Assembly (NCBI RefSeq): GCF_028356935.1
Contig: NZ_CP102798.1
Span: 2,046,001-2,110,000, forward strand
Source: Lysinibacillus sp. OF-1
GTDB lineage: Bacteria; Bacillota; Bacilli; Bacillales_A; Planococcaceae
Direction of reading: 5' to 3'
DNA: 64,000 nt
Notes under the pieces: model-generated
What the model was told of the DNA's origin: nothing
Seen by the model: only the letters and a program-made list of their open reading frames with translations
The model's database searches: none
Made by a program: the position numbers and the translations under genes
In this document: piece by piece, positions 54,404-62,914 of the stretch
Layout: every line of letters starts with the position of its first letter
Numbering within the stretch: the stretch's first letter is position 1

Positions 54404-55735
54404 ATGAACAATATGTTAGACCTATTATTCCTACCAGACCTTAAAACAATAGAACCACCACAAGAAAATGAAACCGACATGATGTTTAAAGTGGAAGCAA
54501 TCAAACCACCTGAACGTTGTCCTAAATGCGGTTTTGACAAACTGTACAAGCATAGTTCACGAAAACAATTAATCATGGACTTGCCTATTCATTTAAAGCG
54601 AGTAGGCTTACAAGTAAACCGTAGACGTTATAAATGTCGTGAGTGTGGTTCCACATTTTGGGAACGCCTTATATCCATTGACGAAAAGCGTAGTATGACT
54701 AAAAGATTGTTGGAGTCCATTGAAGAACAGTCCATGTCTAAAACTTTTGTGGAAGTAGCAGAAAACGTTGGTGTAGACGAGAAAACCGTTAGGAACATCT
54801 TTAAAAACTATGTGGCATTAAAAGAACTTGAATACCAGTTTGAAACTCCTAAATGGCTCGGTATTGACGAAATACACATTATCAAGAAACCTCGTCTTGT
54901 ATTGACCAATGTGGAACGTAGAACTATATATGACATAAAACCCAATCGTAACAAAGATACGGTCATTCAACGCCTTTCTGAGATTACAGACAATACTTAT
55001 ATCGAATACGTCACAATGGATATGTGGAAGCCCTACAAAGACGCAGTTAATACAGTTATGCCACACGCAAAAGTAGTTGTAGATAAGTTTCATGTAGTCC
55101 GTATGGCTAATCAAGCCTTAGACAGTGTTAGGAAGTCTCTTAAAGCCAATATGACAGCCAAAGAAAGGCGTACCCTTATGCGTGAGAGGTATATCCTTCT
55201 TAAACGAAAGCATGACCTGAATGAACGAGACTCATTCCTTTTGGATACTTGGTTAAGTAATTTACCTGAACTAAAAGAAGCCTATGAACTTAAAGAAGAG
55301 TTCTACTGGATATGGGATACAGATGACCTTGACCAAGGCAGAGAACGTTACAGGTATTGGAGACAACGTTGTTTATCCAGTAACTCTAAAAACGCCTATA
55401 AAGACCTCGTAAGAGCCGTAGAAAACTGGCAAGATGAAATCTTCAACTACTTCGATAAAAGGCTCACTAACGCTTATACAGAGTCTATAAATAGCATCAT
55501 TAGGCAAGTAGAACGAATGGGTAGAGGTTACTCATTTGAAGCCTTACGAGCCAAAATACTTTTTAATGAGAAGCTCCATAAGAAACGGAAGCCTCGATTT
55601 AATTCAAGTGCTTTCAGCAAAGCTATGTTATACGATAGTTTCAATTCGTATCAAATAACAGACCGTGACAAAACAGGCAACTATGGTGTAGATTTTTCCA
55701 CACTTATTAAGAAATTGGAGAAGGGTAACTTATAG
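54404..55735 (+). CDS. ISL3-family transposase
   Basis: The 443-residue transposase is apparently intact. It has an N-terminal zinc finger (CPKCGFDKLYKHSSRK and CRECGSTFW), a helix-turn-helix (VAENVGVDEKTVRNIFKNYV) and a DDE catalytic core (WLGIDEIHIIKKPRLVL, TMDMWKPYKDAVN, VVDKFHVVRMANQALDSVRK, NAYTESINSIIRQVERMGRG). It ends 6 bases before the right inverted repeat. Confidence 0.95.
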   Translation: MNNMLDLLFLPDLKTIEPPQENETDMMFKVEAIKPPERCPKCGFDKLYKHSSRKQLIMDLPIHLKRVGLQVNRRRYKCRECGSTFWERLISIDEKRSMTKRLLESIEEQSMSKTFVEVAENVGVDEKTVRNIFKNYVALKELEYQFETPKWLGIDEIHIIKKPRLVLTNVERRTIYDIKPNRNKDTVIQRLSEITDNTYIEYVTMDMWKPYKDAVNTVMPHAKVVVDKFHVVRMANQALDSVRKSLKANMTAKERRTLMRERYILLKRKHDLNERDSFLLDTWLSNLPELKEAYELKEEFYWIWDTDDLDQGRERYRYWRQRCLSSNSKNAYKDLVRAVENWQDEIFNYFDKRLTNAYTESINSIIRQVERMGRGYSFEALRAKILFNEKLHKKRKPRFNSSAFSKAMLYDSFNSYQITDRDKTGNYGVDFSTLIKKLEKGNL

Positions 55736-56410
55736 ACCCTTTTCCACCATAAAATCCGAAGACCCTTTTTTTTATGATTACTCCTTTCATACTGTTTATC
55801 ATTGTCTCTTCCATAGTAAATTTTGATTTTCATAATGGATTCCCAATACGAAATTCATCGTTTGAGTTCTTACTAGATATCCATTTTTACTATCTCATTG
55901 GATTTTCAGCATTTTTATTTTTAGGATTTATGGTTTCTAAAAAACCATTGGTATTTCGAGATATTTTTATAGCCTGGTTTTCTGTCATCATGGTTTACTT
56001 AGCCTTTGTTTATATACCACTTTTTATTTTTGGACAAGAAACAGTTGTTACCATGTCCTTACCCTTTGTAGTAGCGATGGACTCAGTTGATATTCGTTGG
56101 CTAGCTTTTAACCGCCAAACGATGTTCTTTGGTATTTCTTCAATTGGCTTTATGTTAATTTTTAATGCTGTGATGCTTTGGATGATTAGTCAAATTATGC
56201 AGAAATTATTCAGCAGGCTTCACGTAAAATCAGCATGGTGGATTATGATCTTTTCACTTATTGGATATACTGCAGGATTATTTATTCCGAATCAAGTTTG
56301 GACAAATACATTGATTTTGTTAAATAGAGGGGCTCAAGTTTATTTTATGCTTATGATCCCTGTAACGGTATATATCTATGGCATTGTGATAAAGAGAAAG
56401 GTGACGAACG

Positions 56411-57469
56411 ATGAAAGAAAATCATCCTTGTAGCATGCTCATTATATGTATGTTTTTGCTATTACCTTTTCTTGGCGGATGCTGGGATGTGAAAGATATC
56501 GATAAAAGATTATTACCTTTGGTTATAGGTATTGCTAAGGAGAATGAGGACTATCATGTGACGCTGCAAATCCCCATTACACAAAAGGAAAATGAAGTAT
56601 CAAGAATTGTAACAGGCAAAGCTGATACGGTTTTAAAGGTGCTAGGGGAAGTTCGTACAAACTCTGAAGAAGCAGTGGATTACTCCCATATAGAATTAAT
56701 TGTCATTCAAAGCAACTTGGCGGCCGATCAAGCGGAATTAAGGGAGCTCATAAAATTTTTAATGGATTCGGAAGAAATCCCTTCGAGAGCATTGTTAACC
56801 ATAACTGATGATAAAATCGACAAAGTCCTTTCCAACATTAACGATAAATTAGGGGTGAATGCGACTTCCATTTACAATTACTTTAACAAAGGGGCAGGGT
56901 GGGCACCTGAGATAACAAGCATTCATATTTGGGAAGTATACCGAAGTCTATTTTCTTATACAAAAGATATTACAGTTCCAGTTGTTCGTGCTGGAAATGA
57001 TACAGTGTTAGTCTATGAAGGCTCTATGGTGTTGAAAAATGGTGAATTAATGGCAAGAATTAATTCAGATGAAAGCCAGCTAAGTAAGCTATTTCAAAAC
57101 GCGAATGCAAAGGGGAAAATCGAAAGCCTTGATTTAGCGAGTATTATGGTGGTCAACAGTTCCCTTAAAAATAAAGCCTCTTTGAAGAACAATAAACCCG
57201 TTGTGGCAAGTCATTTAAAATTAAAAATCGATATTTTAGAGAGAAAAAAAGATGTGTCAAATGACCAAATTACGAAAGAGCTAACAAAGCTTATGGAAAA
57301 ACGGTTTTATGATATGTTTGAACAAGCGCAAGCAAATGGGGTGGAGATTTTCGGATTTGGACAACTCTTTCGTGATCAGCTCTCCTATCAAGAACTAAGG
57401 AACTGGAGAGAAGGCTTTTATCCTTACTTGAAGGTGGATTTTCAGGTGAATGTGAGTGTAGACTCATAG
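56411..57469 (+). CDS. GerC-type germination lipoprotein
   Basis: The 352-residue Ger(x)C protein has a lipoprotein signal (lipobox LGGC, Cys 24, then WDVKDIDKR, the family start). The conserved core follows (EEAVDYSHIELIVIQSNLAA, EEIPSRALLTITD, YEGSMVLKNGELMARI). It is intact and overlaps the end of the split gerB by 23 bases. A bidirectional terminator follows. Confidence 0.9.
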   Translation: MKENHPCSMLIICMFLLLPFLGGCWDVKDIDKRLLPLVIGIAKENEDYHVTLQIPITQKENEVSRIVTGKADTVLKVLGEVRTNSEEAVDYSHIELIVIQSNLAADQAELRELIKFLMDSEEIPSRALLTITDDKIDKVLSNINDKLGVNATSIYNYFNKGAGWAPEITSIHIWEVYRSLFSYTKDITVPVVRAGNDTVLVYEGSMVLKNGELMARINSDESQLSKLFQNANAKGKIESLDLASIMVVNSSLKNKASLKNNKPVVASHLKLKIDILERKKDVSNDQITKELTKLMEKRFYDMFEQAQANGVEIFGFGQLFRDQLSYQELRNWREGFYPYLKVDFQVNVSVDS

Positions 57470-57487
57470 CTATCTTGTGGCATAAGG

Positions 57488-57525
57488 AAGGGCAGAAATG
57501 TTGCTGGCACAACACTTCTGCCCTT
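57488..57525. terminator. Bidirectional terminator
   Basis: AAGGGCAGAAATGTTG pairs with CAACACTTCTGCCCTT (one mismatch) between the convergent gerC and EF-G-binding protein genes. Confidence 0.8.
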
Positions 57526-57534
57526 AATCAATCG

Positions 57535-58188
57535 CTATTTTTTCGTAATGCGCTCAAAAAATTCGACGGTTTTATTCATATCTGTAACATGTTCATTGCA
57601 CGTCTTACTATCCGCACAAATGTAATTGCTATGGGAGGTAAATGTGCCAACGACCTGTCCTTTGATCGAGGTAGTAAACAAGCCAACATCTGCATGGCGA
57701 TTACAGATGGCGCAAATGCCGCGCACAGTGCTGTTGGGAAATGTGCCTTTAATACCTGCTAGCTGTCCATTTTGATCAAGGACAACGTATTTTCGATGTG
57801 TGCCGGGGTCATCCCATGCAAGATAACAAATTCGCTGGAAATCGAGTGCTTCTAGATTTGGTAGCTTTAGCTTTTTCTCCTTTTTAAATAAGGTTTTAAG
57901 CGTACTGGCTGTCACTGGCTTGAACGGGATGACATATGGCTTTAATTGTTCTAAAAAGGCATCCCCTTGCGCCCGATCTGTTATAGCAAAAAGTTGTTCA
58001 ATCAGCTTTGTTTCCGTTGCTGATAACTCTAATTTTGTCGTTACCTCTGTATCCACAAGGCCCCGAACGGCTAGGATGACGTTTTTATCGTTCGTTGTCG
58101 TAAGAGCATGTAAAATTTTATTTAATTGCTGTTCTAGTAAATGATAATTAGCGACCGTTAAAAACGGCTGAATTGTTTGTTGTTCCAT
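57535..58188 (-). CDS. FusB/FusC-type elongation factor G-binding protein
   Basis: The 217-residue protein has a helical N-terminal domain and a C-terminal treble-clef zinc domain (RGICAICNRHADVGLFTTSI, then YICADSKTCNEHV with the second Cys/His pair). These proteins bind EF-G and release it from fusidic acid-stalled ribosomes. Chromosomal homologues are common in Bacillales, and their effect on fusidic acid here is unknown. The ribosome site is CAGGAGAGATTTCAA. Confidence 0.85.
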   Translation of the reverse strand: MEQQTIQPFLTVANYHLLEQQLNKILHALTTTNDKNVILAVRGLVDTEVTTKLELSATETKLIEQLFAITDRAQGDAFLEQLKPYVIPFKPVTASTLKTLFKKEKKLKLPNLEALDFQRICYLAWDDPGTHRKYVVLDQNGQLAGIKGTFPNSTVRGICAICNRHADVGLFTTSIKGQVVGTFTSHSNYICADSKTCNEHVTDMNKTVEFFERITKK

Positions 58189-58269
58189 TTGAAATCTCTC
58201 CTGTTTAGTAGGCTATTTTATAAACTTTTGGCCTAAAGAGATCATTCAATTTTAGGTTATTTGTATAAC

Positions 58270-58335
58270 TTAATCTAGACCTCTTTGACCTAAAGAAGAC
58301 GTTCTAGAGCAAGCATTACAAGTGAATGCGTTCAT
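58270..58335 (-). CDS. 21-residue peptide with CxxC
   Basis: MNAFTCNACSRTSSLGQRGL followed by D starts 7 bases after a perfect AGGAGG (AGGAGGAATCGAC) on the minus strand. It lies 80 bases upstream of the EF-G-binding gene on the same strand and could be a leader peptide for it. The CNAC motif would suit metal binding or a disulfide. No homology is known to me. Confidence 0.45.
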   Translation of the reverse strand: MNAFTCNACSRTSSLGQRGLD

Positions 58336-58547
58336 GTCGATTCCTCCTTGAAAGAAAACTACGATTATTATAACATCTTTTGACATTTTGATAAATGCTA
58401 AAGCTCTACTTATTTTCTGAATTGTTTGATAGGTAGAAAATTGGTATAATGGTCTAAATTGGTTGACAGAGGGGGACTTTTTATGAAACAGATGACTGCA
58501 TGGAAAACAACGCTTACTTGGAGAATTTATCAATTGTAGGAGGCATT

Positions 58548-59186
58548 ATGATACTCAATAAACAAGGCTTTGATTTGTGGGCGGACGGGTATGATCAAAC
58601 CGTGCAACTAAGTGAAGAAAATAATCAATATCCATTTGCAGGCTATAAAGCGATTTTAAATAAAATTATTAATGAAGTAATGGAGGTTCCCGCTTCCACT
58701 GTTTTAGATATTGGCTTTGGGACAGGTGTATTAACAGCGAAGCTTTATGAACATGGGCACGCCATCAATGGCCTCGATTTCTCATCCAATATGATCGCCA
58801 TTGCGAAGGAAAAAATGCCACAGGCCAACTTAATCGAGTGGGACTTAACGAAAGGCTTGCCACCAGCGCTATTACAGCAATCATACGATGCCATTGTTAG
58901 TACGTATGCGCTTCATCATTTTACAGATGAGCAGAAGATTACGTATATTACACAATTACTACGGCAGCTAACGCCAACTGGTAAAATATTAATTGGCGAT
59001 GTTGCCTTTGAAACAAGAGCGCAGCTGGAACAATGCCGTCAAGACAGCAAAGGTTACTGGGATGATGATGAATTTTATTTTGTCCATGAGGAGCTAAAAG
59101 CCTCGTTACAGGATATTTGTCAGCTTAGATTTTATCCGCTATCGCATTGTGGTGGGGTTTTTGTGATAAAAGCTATTACGAGATAA
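58548..59186 (+). CDS. Class I SAM-dependent methyltransferase
   Basis: The 212-residue protein has motif I VLDIGFGTGVLTAKLYE (residues about 47-63), GLDFSSNMIAIAKEK (motif II), AIVSTYALHHFTDEQK (motif IV) and GKILIGDVAFE. The layout is like YrrT and other small-molecule methyltransferases. ATG 58548 follows TAGGAGGCATT and is preferred over an upstream ATG. The substrate is unknown. Confidence 0.85.
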   Translation: MILNKQGFDLWADGYDQTVQLSEENNQYPFAGYKAILNKIINEVMEVPASTVLDIGFGTGVLTAKLYEHGHAINGLDFSSNMIAIAKEKMPQANLIEWDLTKGLPPALLQQSYDAIVSTYALHHFTDEQKITYITQLLRQLTPTGKILIGDVAFETRAQLEQCRQDSKGYWDDDEFYFVHEELKASLQDICQLRFYPLSHCGGVFVIKAITR

Positions 59187-59550
59187 AATGACAGTTCTTC
59201 TCCACATAAAAGGAGCTATCGAATGGATAGCTCCTTTTCCCTGTTAAGCAAACATCGACAAAATATATTTGCCAGATAGCATAGATAGCGAGTGCACTCA
59301 TGACAGAGATGCCTGGTTTAAACCAGCTAAAGGCTAGCATAGTAAATAACAGCATGCCAACCGCTCCAAAAACGGTGTTTTGTAAGACGGTATGAAAGGT
59401 ATCTTCCTTCCTATTTTTCATTTGCATGCCTATATTAATTATAAGCGTGAGTATTGGCAGGCTGTACAAAAATCAATACTTAGATTGGCTTAGCAGCAGC
59501 GCTAACACCATAATGGTGCCACCTACTAAAAAATAGAGAAAGTATAACAT
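59176..59550 (-). pseudogene. GlpM/DUF3147-like membrane protein with in-frame stop
   Basis: The minus-strand frame from ATG 59550 reads MLYFLYFLVGGTIMVLALLL and SQSKY, then TGA, then continues LYSLPILTLIINIGMQMKNR and a further 85 residues with two helices. The four-helix plan and LPILTLI resemble the DUF3147/GlpM group, of which the gene at 60212 is another member. One TGA at about 59475 interrupts it; a start after the stop would give a 97-residue protein lacking helix 1. Confidence 0.5.
59208..59242. terminator. Rho-independent terminator
   Basis: AAAAGGAGCTATC pairs perfectly with GATAGCTCCTTTT. It overlaps the 3' end of the minus-strand membrane protein gene. Confidence 0.8.
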
Positions 59551-59749
59551 AGGATGCTTTCAATTAAATTCAGAAGAAAGTAATGATACTGTGGAAAATG
59601 CTTGTGTACAATTACCTCTTCATCCTATTTAGCAAAATATGCAGAAAGATAGGTGGGGACAAAAAATAGAGAGACTATTTCTGAGAAGGCGTGTCTCACT
59701 CAATCTATTCAAAAGAAATATCTGAAAATATAAACTTTAATAAGCTATC

Positions 59750-59801
59750 TTTTAATATATCGCTTTATACGATATAATCGCATTGATCGATATATATTAA
59801 A
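59750..59801 (+). promoter_or_regulatory. Candidate MarR operator
   Basis: TTTTAATATATCG and CGATATATATTAAA are inverted around a centre that itself contains TACGATATAATCG. Three ATATCG-type half-sites thus lie within 60 bases of the MarR start, overlapping a possible -10 and the ribosome site. This fits autoregulation. Confidence 0.55.
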
Positions 59802-59813
59802 GGAGTTAGCACG

Positions 59814-60212
59814 ATGATTAAAGAGATAAATGACTATTTTACAACGATATTCTATCATCTACATACAACACATGAGGATGTTATTTCCCATCAAAGCGTA
59901 CGTATTTTACAGATGATTCAAAAGGAAGAGGAAGTCACGGTGCGTGATATTGCAGGATTATTAAATATTTCTCATAATACAGCATCAGAGCATGTGAAAA
60001 AGCTAGAGCGTCATGGCTGGGTGACGAAAGAACGAGGGCGTGACGACCAGCGTAAAGTGATACTTCATTTAACAGCAGAAGGTCTACAGGTGCTGAAGAA
60101 AAACTCGGAGTTAGATGATGCTAAGCTACAGCAAGCCCTTCATCAGCTAACTGAACAAGAACAGCAAGCCATCCTCCAGGCATTTCGACGTCTAAGTGAG
60201 GTGGCAAAATAA
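59814..60212 (+). CDS. MarR-family transcriptional regulator
   Basis: The 132-residue winged-helix protein has a recognition region TVRDIAGLLNISHNTASEHV and a wing KERGRDDQRKVILHLTAEGL. The ribosome site is AAAGGAGTTAGCACG. It overlaps the DUF3147 gene by the junction TAATG, so the two form an operon. It probably represses its own promoter through the ATATCG dyads. Confidence 0.9.
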   Translation: MIKEINDYFTTIFYHLHTTHEDVISHQSVRILQMIQKEEEVTVRDIAGLLNISHNTASEHVKKLERHGWVTKERGRDDQRKVILHLTAEGLQVLKKNSELDDAKLQQALHQLTEQEQQAILQAFRRLSEVAK

Positions 60213-60559
60213 TGTATACATTTTTTAAAATCCTGAGCTCAGCAGCCATCATTGGTATTGTGACAGAGGTGGCACGAAGGTTTCCTACCTATGGCGGAAT
60301 TATTGCCGCATTACCATTGGTCAGTATTTTAAGTATTATTTGGCTAACGGTGCAAAGTGAGCCAAGTGAGCATATTCAGCGCTTTACAGTGGGTGTCATC
60401 GTTGGTTTACCAGCAACGATGTGTATGCTTTTTGTTATTTATATGGCGATGAAATCCTCGATGCATATTGTACTCGCGATTGGTCTCGGTGTGCTGTCAT
60501 GGGCTGTGTTCCTAAGCATACAAAAGGCCATTGCAGGTGTTTTTCATATTTCAATGTAA
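60212..60559 (+). CDS. DUF3147-family membrane protein
   Basis: The 115-residue product has four membrane helices (about residues 5-20, 27-46, 58-80 and 86-108) and the family segment GGIIAALPLVSILSIIW. It is co-translated with the MarR regulator gene. The function is unknown. A related but broken gene lies on the other side of the regulator. Confidence 0.8.
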   Translation: MYTFFKILSSAAIIGIVTEVARRFPTYGGIIAALPLVSILSIIWLTVQSEPSEHIQRFTVGVIVGLPATMCMLFVIYMAMKSSMHIVLAIGLGVLSWAVFLSIQKAIAGVFHISM

Positions 60560-60574
60560 AAGGGGGAATTTTAT

Positions 60575-61060
60575 ATGACAATTATGGCGATTCATCAAGT
60601 GCCAAAACAAGAGGTAAACCAATTTTTTCAGGAGCATTGGGGTTCGACCGAGATGGTCATTTCCAGTGGTATCTATAACTGTAGTGAATTAGATGGCTTT
60701 GTTTTTGTAAATGAGCAACAAGCAATGATTGGTTTGATCACCTACATTATACGAGAAAGGGACTGTGAAATCATTTCATTAGATAGTACAGTCGAGGGCA
60801 AAGGCATTGGGACAGCTCTTGTGAAAGCCGTCGAACAGACAGCGGTGGAACAAAACTGTGCAATCATTTCTTTAATTACCACAAATGATAATTTGCATGC
60901 CTTAAAGTTCTATCAAAAACGAGGGTATTGTTTAATAGAAATACTGCGTAATGCAGTTGAAAAAGCGAGGGTCTATAAGCCTTCTATCCCATTACTCGGC
61001 GATGACGGCATTCCGATACGAGATGAAATACGTTTACAAAAACAACTTGACTTCCAATAA
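60575..61060 (+). CDS. GNAT-family N-acetyltransferase
   Basis: The 161-residue protein has the GNAT fold with the acetyl-CoA-binding loop VEGKGIGTALVKAVEQTAVE (residues about 72-91) and NLHALKFYQKRGYCLIEI. The substrate is unknown. AAAAGGGGGAATTTTAT precedes the ATG, 15 bases after the DUF3147 gene, so it may be the third gene of that operon. A hairpin with T-run (61041-61075) overlaps its end. Confidence 0.85.
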   Translation: MTIMAIHQVPKQEVNQFFQEHWGSTEMVISSGIYNCSELDGFVFVNEQQAMIGLITYIIRERDCEIISLDSTVEGKGIGTALVKAVEQTAVEQNCAIISLITTNDNLHALKFYQKRGYCLIEILRNAVEKARVYKPSIPLLGDDGIPIRDEIRLQKQLDFQ

Positions 61061-61076
61061 GTCAGGTTGTTTTTTG
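61041..61076 (+). terminator. Terminator overlapping the acetyltransferase stop
   Basis: AACAACTTGACTT pairs with AAGTCAGGTTGTT and is followed by TTTT. Confidence 0.8.
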
Positions 61077-61108
61077 TTATACTGTGGATGAGGAAAGAGA
61101 GGGAAAGC

Positions 61109-61573
61109 ATGAAAAAAATACTATTTATTTTAGTACTGAGTGTGCTTGTGGTCGGAGCTGTTTTTATGATTTATCTCAAAAGTAATCCACCGCTCGCCAT
61201 CGAAAGCTATACAAGTAAACAGGGGAATGAGGCAGTCAAAATCATTGCACTTGAGAATAAGGGCTTGCGTGATATCAAGCTAACACAGCTACTTGTCAAT
61301 GACCGGCTTCCTGAGAGTACAGAGCTTGTCATTAGTAAGTCAGAACCATTTGAGGCGGAAACTAAGCTAGAGGGAAATGAGCATCTATCCTTTCATAAGT
61401 TATCACAGCGTACGATTTTACCTCGGCAATACATAGATCCACAAGCCATTGGCAAGGAGCCTCAGCATTATGCGGTTCAAGTCCAAGCTCCTGATATCAG
61501 GAAAATAACGATTCAATATGAATATTTAAAAATACCCTTTACGCTAACTGCTGAGCTACAAGCAAACAAATAA
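61109..61573 (+). CDS. Hypothetical membrane-anchored protein
   Basis: The 154-residue product has one N-terminal membrane helix (KKILFILVLSVLVVGAVFMI) and an extracellular beta-rich domain (VKIIALENKGLRDIKLTQLL). Start 61109 follows GAGAGGGAAAGC. No family is recognised. Confidence 0.6.
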   Translation: MKKILFILVLSVLVVGAVFMIYLKSNPPLAIESYTSKQGNEAVKIIALENKGLRDIKLTQLLVNDRLPESTELVISKSEPFEAETKLEGNEHLSFHKLSQRTILPRQYIDPQAIGKEPQHYAVQVQAPDIRKITIQYEYLKIPFTLTAELQANK

Positions 61574-61707
61574 CCAATTGGAGAGCAAATTTTGTCTTAT
61601 CCTTTATGCCTGTGTCAATTTCTAAGATTGTTTGATGAAAAGCACCTATTCCTCCTAAATCATGGTAATCTTATAGTAACAGCAATTGTGATACTAGGAG
61701 GGACCTA

Positions 61708-62214
61708 ATGGCATTTATCATTTGTGGTATAGTACTATTTATCTGTGTTATCACTGTGGTTTTAGTGTTTAGGAAAAAGTTTTCAAAAAATGATATTATG
61801 CTTGACGTGACAGCCACCTGTGAAGGGAGAAATGAAGACAAACAAGCAATTATGAAAATATATTTTACGTATTCCATTGGTCGTCTTGTCACAAGGAAAC
61901 GAGATATCATAGGTAGTATTGAGTGGTCTGAAGGGTGGATGCCTGTCAGCTATAACTTAAAAGAGCATGGTGTTTATCGTGAGGAAAAACTTCTCTATGC
62001 AACGAACGAGCAGTCTTATTCTACCTTTGAAATCAATGCGATGAATGCTATTGATGAACAAGGTCGAGGAGAGGGCTATGTTGTCCTTGTACTGGAAAAG
62101 CCGAATCCTTCTCATATGTCCAGAGCAGGTGTTGTACTAGCTGTCACTGCCAATATGGTTACCTATCAATTAGCAGACTCAACCAGCTGGCACAATGATG
62201 TGGTGGTCCATTAG
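61708..62214 (+). CDS. Hypothetical membrane-anchored protein
   Basis: The 168-residue product has an N-terminal membrane helix (residues 2-21) and a soluble domain (DVTATCEGRNEDKQAIMKIY, YVVLVLEKPNPSHM). ACTAGGAGGGACCTA precedes the ATG. It belongs to a run of small exported proteins between 61.1 and 63.5 kb. No family is recognised. Confidence 0.6.
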   Translation: MAFIICGIVLFICVITVVLVFRKKFSKNDIMLDVTATCEGRNEDKQAIMKIYFTYSIGRLVTRKRDIIGSIEWSEGWMPVSYNLKEHGVYREEKLLYATNEQSYSTFEINAMNAIDEQGRGEGYVVLVLEKPNPSHMSRAGVVLAVTANMVTYQLADSTSWHNDVVVH

Positions 62215-62241
62215 CTATCCAATTTATTGGATAGCTTTTTT
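62213..62241 (+). terminator. Rho-independent terminator
   Basis: AGCTATCCAAT pairs perfectly with ATTGGATAGCT and is followed by TTTTT; the first base overlaps the stop codon of the preceding gene. Confidence 0.9.
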
Positions 62242-62335
62242 GGTGCTTAAAAGTAAATTTAGGCCGTTTATGGAACCAAATGGTGGGAATATCGTATAGA
62301 AAGAGGAAGGACTTGTAGGGTGAAGGAGGATATGG

Positions 62336-62902
62336 ATGTCCAAATGTTCAAGCAATAGCTATGACTTAAAGCTAGTCGCAATCGATGAGCAAATATATGC
62401 ACTTTTACAGCAACGTAAAGAGGTATGCAGTCATACCCCAGATTTTCCCTCAGATGAAATCATTTCGGAATGGGCACAGCAATATGGTTTCGATCACACT
62501 TTTTTAGCTATGTTCTTTCACTTAATGAGAAGAGAAAAATACTATAATCCAAAAGTAGAACCAGCAGGCTTCCGTCACTATATCCCTGTGTTACAAACGG
62601 TAGAAAAGGGAGGGCGATTGTATACGCTTTCTTCTATTCGTCAATATGAAAATGCCAGTATTGTGCAGTTATTAGTTGATTGGGATGAGCAGCAAGAACC
62701 AGAGCAAACGATTCAACTCATTGATGAGTCCTATGAATGCCAAATTAGAGGTACAAGAGGCTCGAATGGGCATGAAAGCAGTACATTTATTGTGACACCA
62801 CCCTTGCCAGAAGATATCCAAGGATTTGATTTTGTTTTTACACAATACGAAGATGTTTTTGAGGAAAAACCTACAGGATGGGCTGTCACCATACATGGTT
62901 AG
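62336..62902 (+). CDS. Hypothetical protein with chorismate-mutase-like N-terminal helix
   Basis: The 188-residue product begins with a helix VAIDEQIYALLQQRKEVCSH that mimics the first helix of AroQ-type chorismate mutases. The rest (YDLK..., FHLMRREKYYNPKVEPAGFR, FIVTPPLPEDIQGFDFVFTQ) does not complete that domain. It is therefore listed as unassigned. The ribosome site is GAAGGAGGATATGG. A lipoprotein gene follows after 12 bases. Confidence 0.55.
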   Translation: MSKCSSNSYDLKLVAIDEQIYALLQQRKEVCSHTPDFPSDEIISEWAQQYGFDHTFLAMFFHLMRREKYYNPKVEPAGFRHYIPVLQTVEKGGRLYTLSSIRQYENASIVQLLVDWDEQQEPEQTIQLIDESYECQIRGTRGSNGHESSTFIVTPPLPEDIQGFDFVFTQYEDVFEEKPTGWAVTIHG

Positions 62903-62914
62903 GAGGAATGTTCA

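Larger units (their letters stand above)
50861..55765 (+). mobile_element. ISL3-family element carrying metal-resistance genes
   Basis: The 4,905-bp element is bounded by 24-bp inverted repeats (GGGTCTTCGGATTTTAT... at 50861-50884 and its complement at 55742-55765, one mismatch) and an 8-bp target duplication (TTTTTTTT at 50853-50860 and 55766-55773), the size expected for ISL3. The ISL3 transposase is at the right. The cargo is an HMA protein, a P1B ATPase, an ArsR/SmtB repressor and a metallothionein. It is therefore a passenger-carrying single IS, not two IS copies around cargo. Confidence 0.9.
50429..56433 (+). pseudogene. GerB-type germination permease, split by ISL3 element
   Basis: Codons 1-144 (50429-50860, GTG start) encode the first helices of a GerB amino-acid-permease-like subunit, ending RSSVFIFF. 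The ISL3 element begins at 50861. After it, 55774-56433 continues MITPFILFIIVSSIVNFDFH and so on for 219 codons. Removing the element with one 8-bp T duplication joins the two parts in frame into 363 codons, the usual GerB length. The receptor encoded here is presumably non-functional while the element is present. Confidence 0.9.

Noticed and set aside
50861..55765. Skin-like developmentally excised element restoring gerB
   Set aside because: The frame restoration is exact, but the element has only a DDE transposase and no site-specific recombinase; exact restoration is the normal result of a target duplication in an ORF, so programmed excision is not supported.
57475..57762. 95-codon plus-strand frame
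   Set aside because: It is antisense to the EF-G-binding protein gene and begins inside the bidirectional terminator.
62336..62902. Chorismate mutase
   Set aside because: Only the first helix resembles AroQ; the later catalytic Arg/Lys/Gln pattern is not found.
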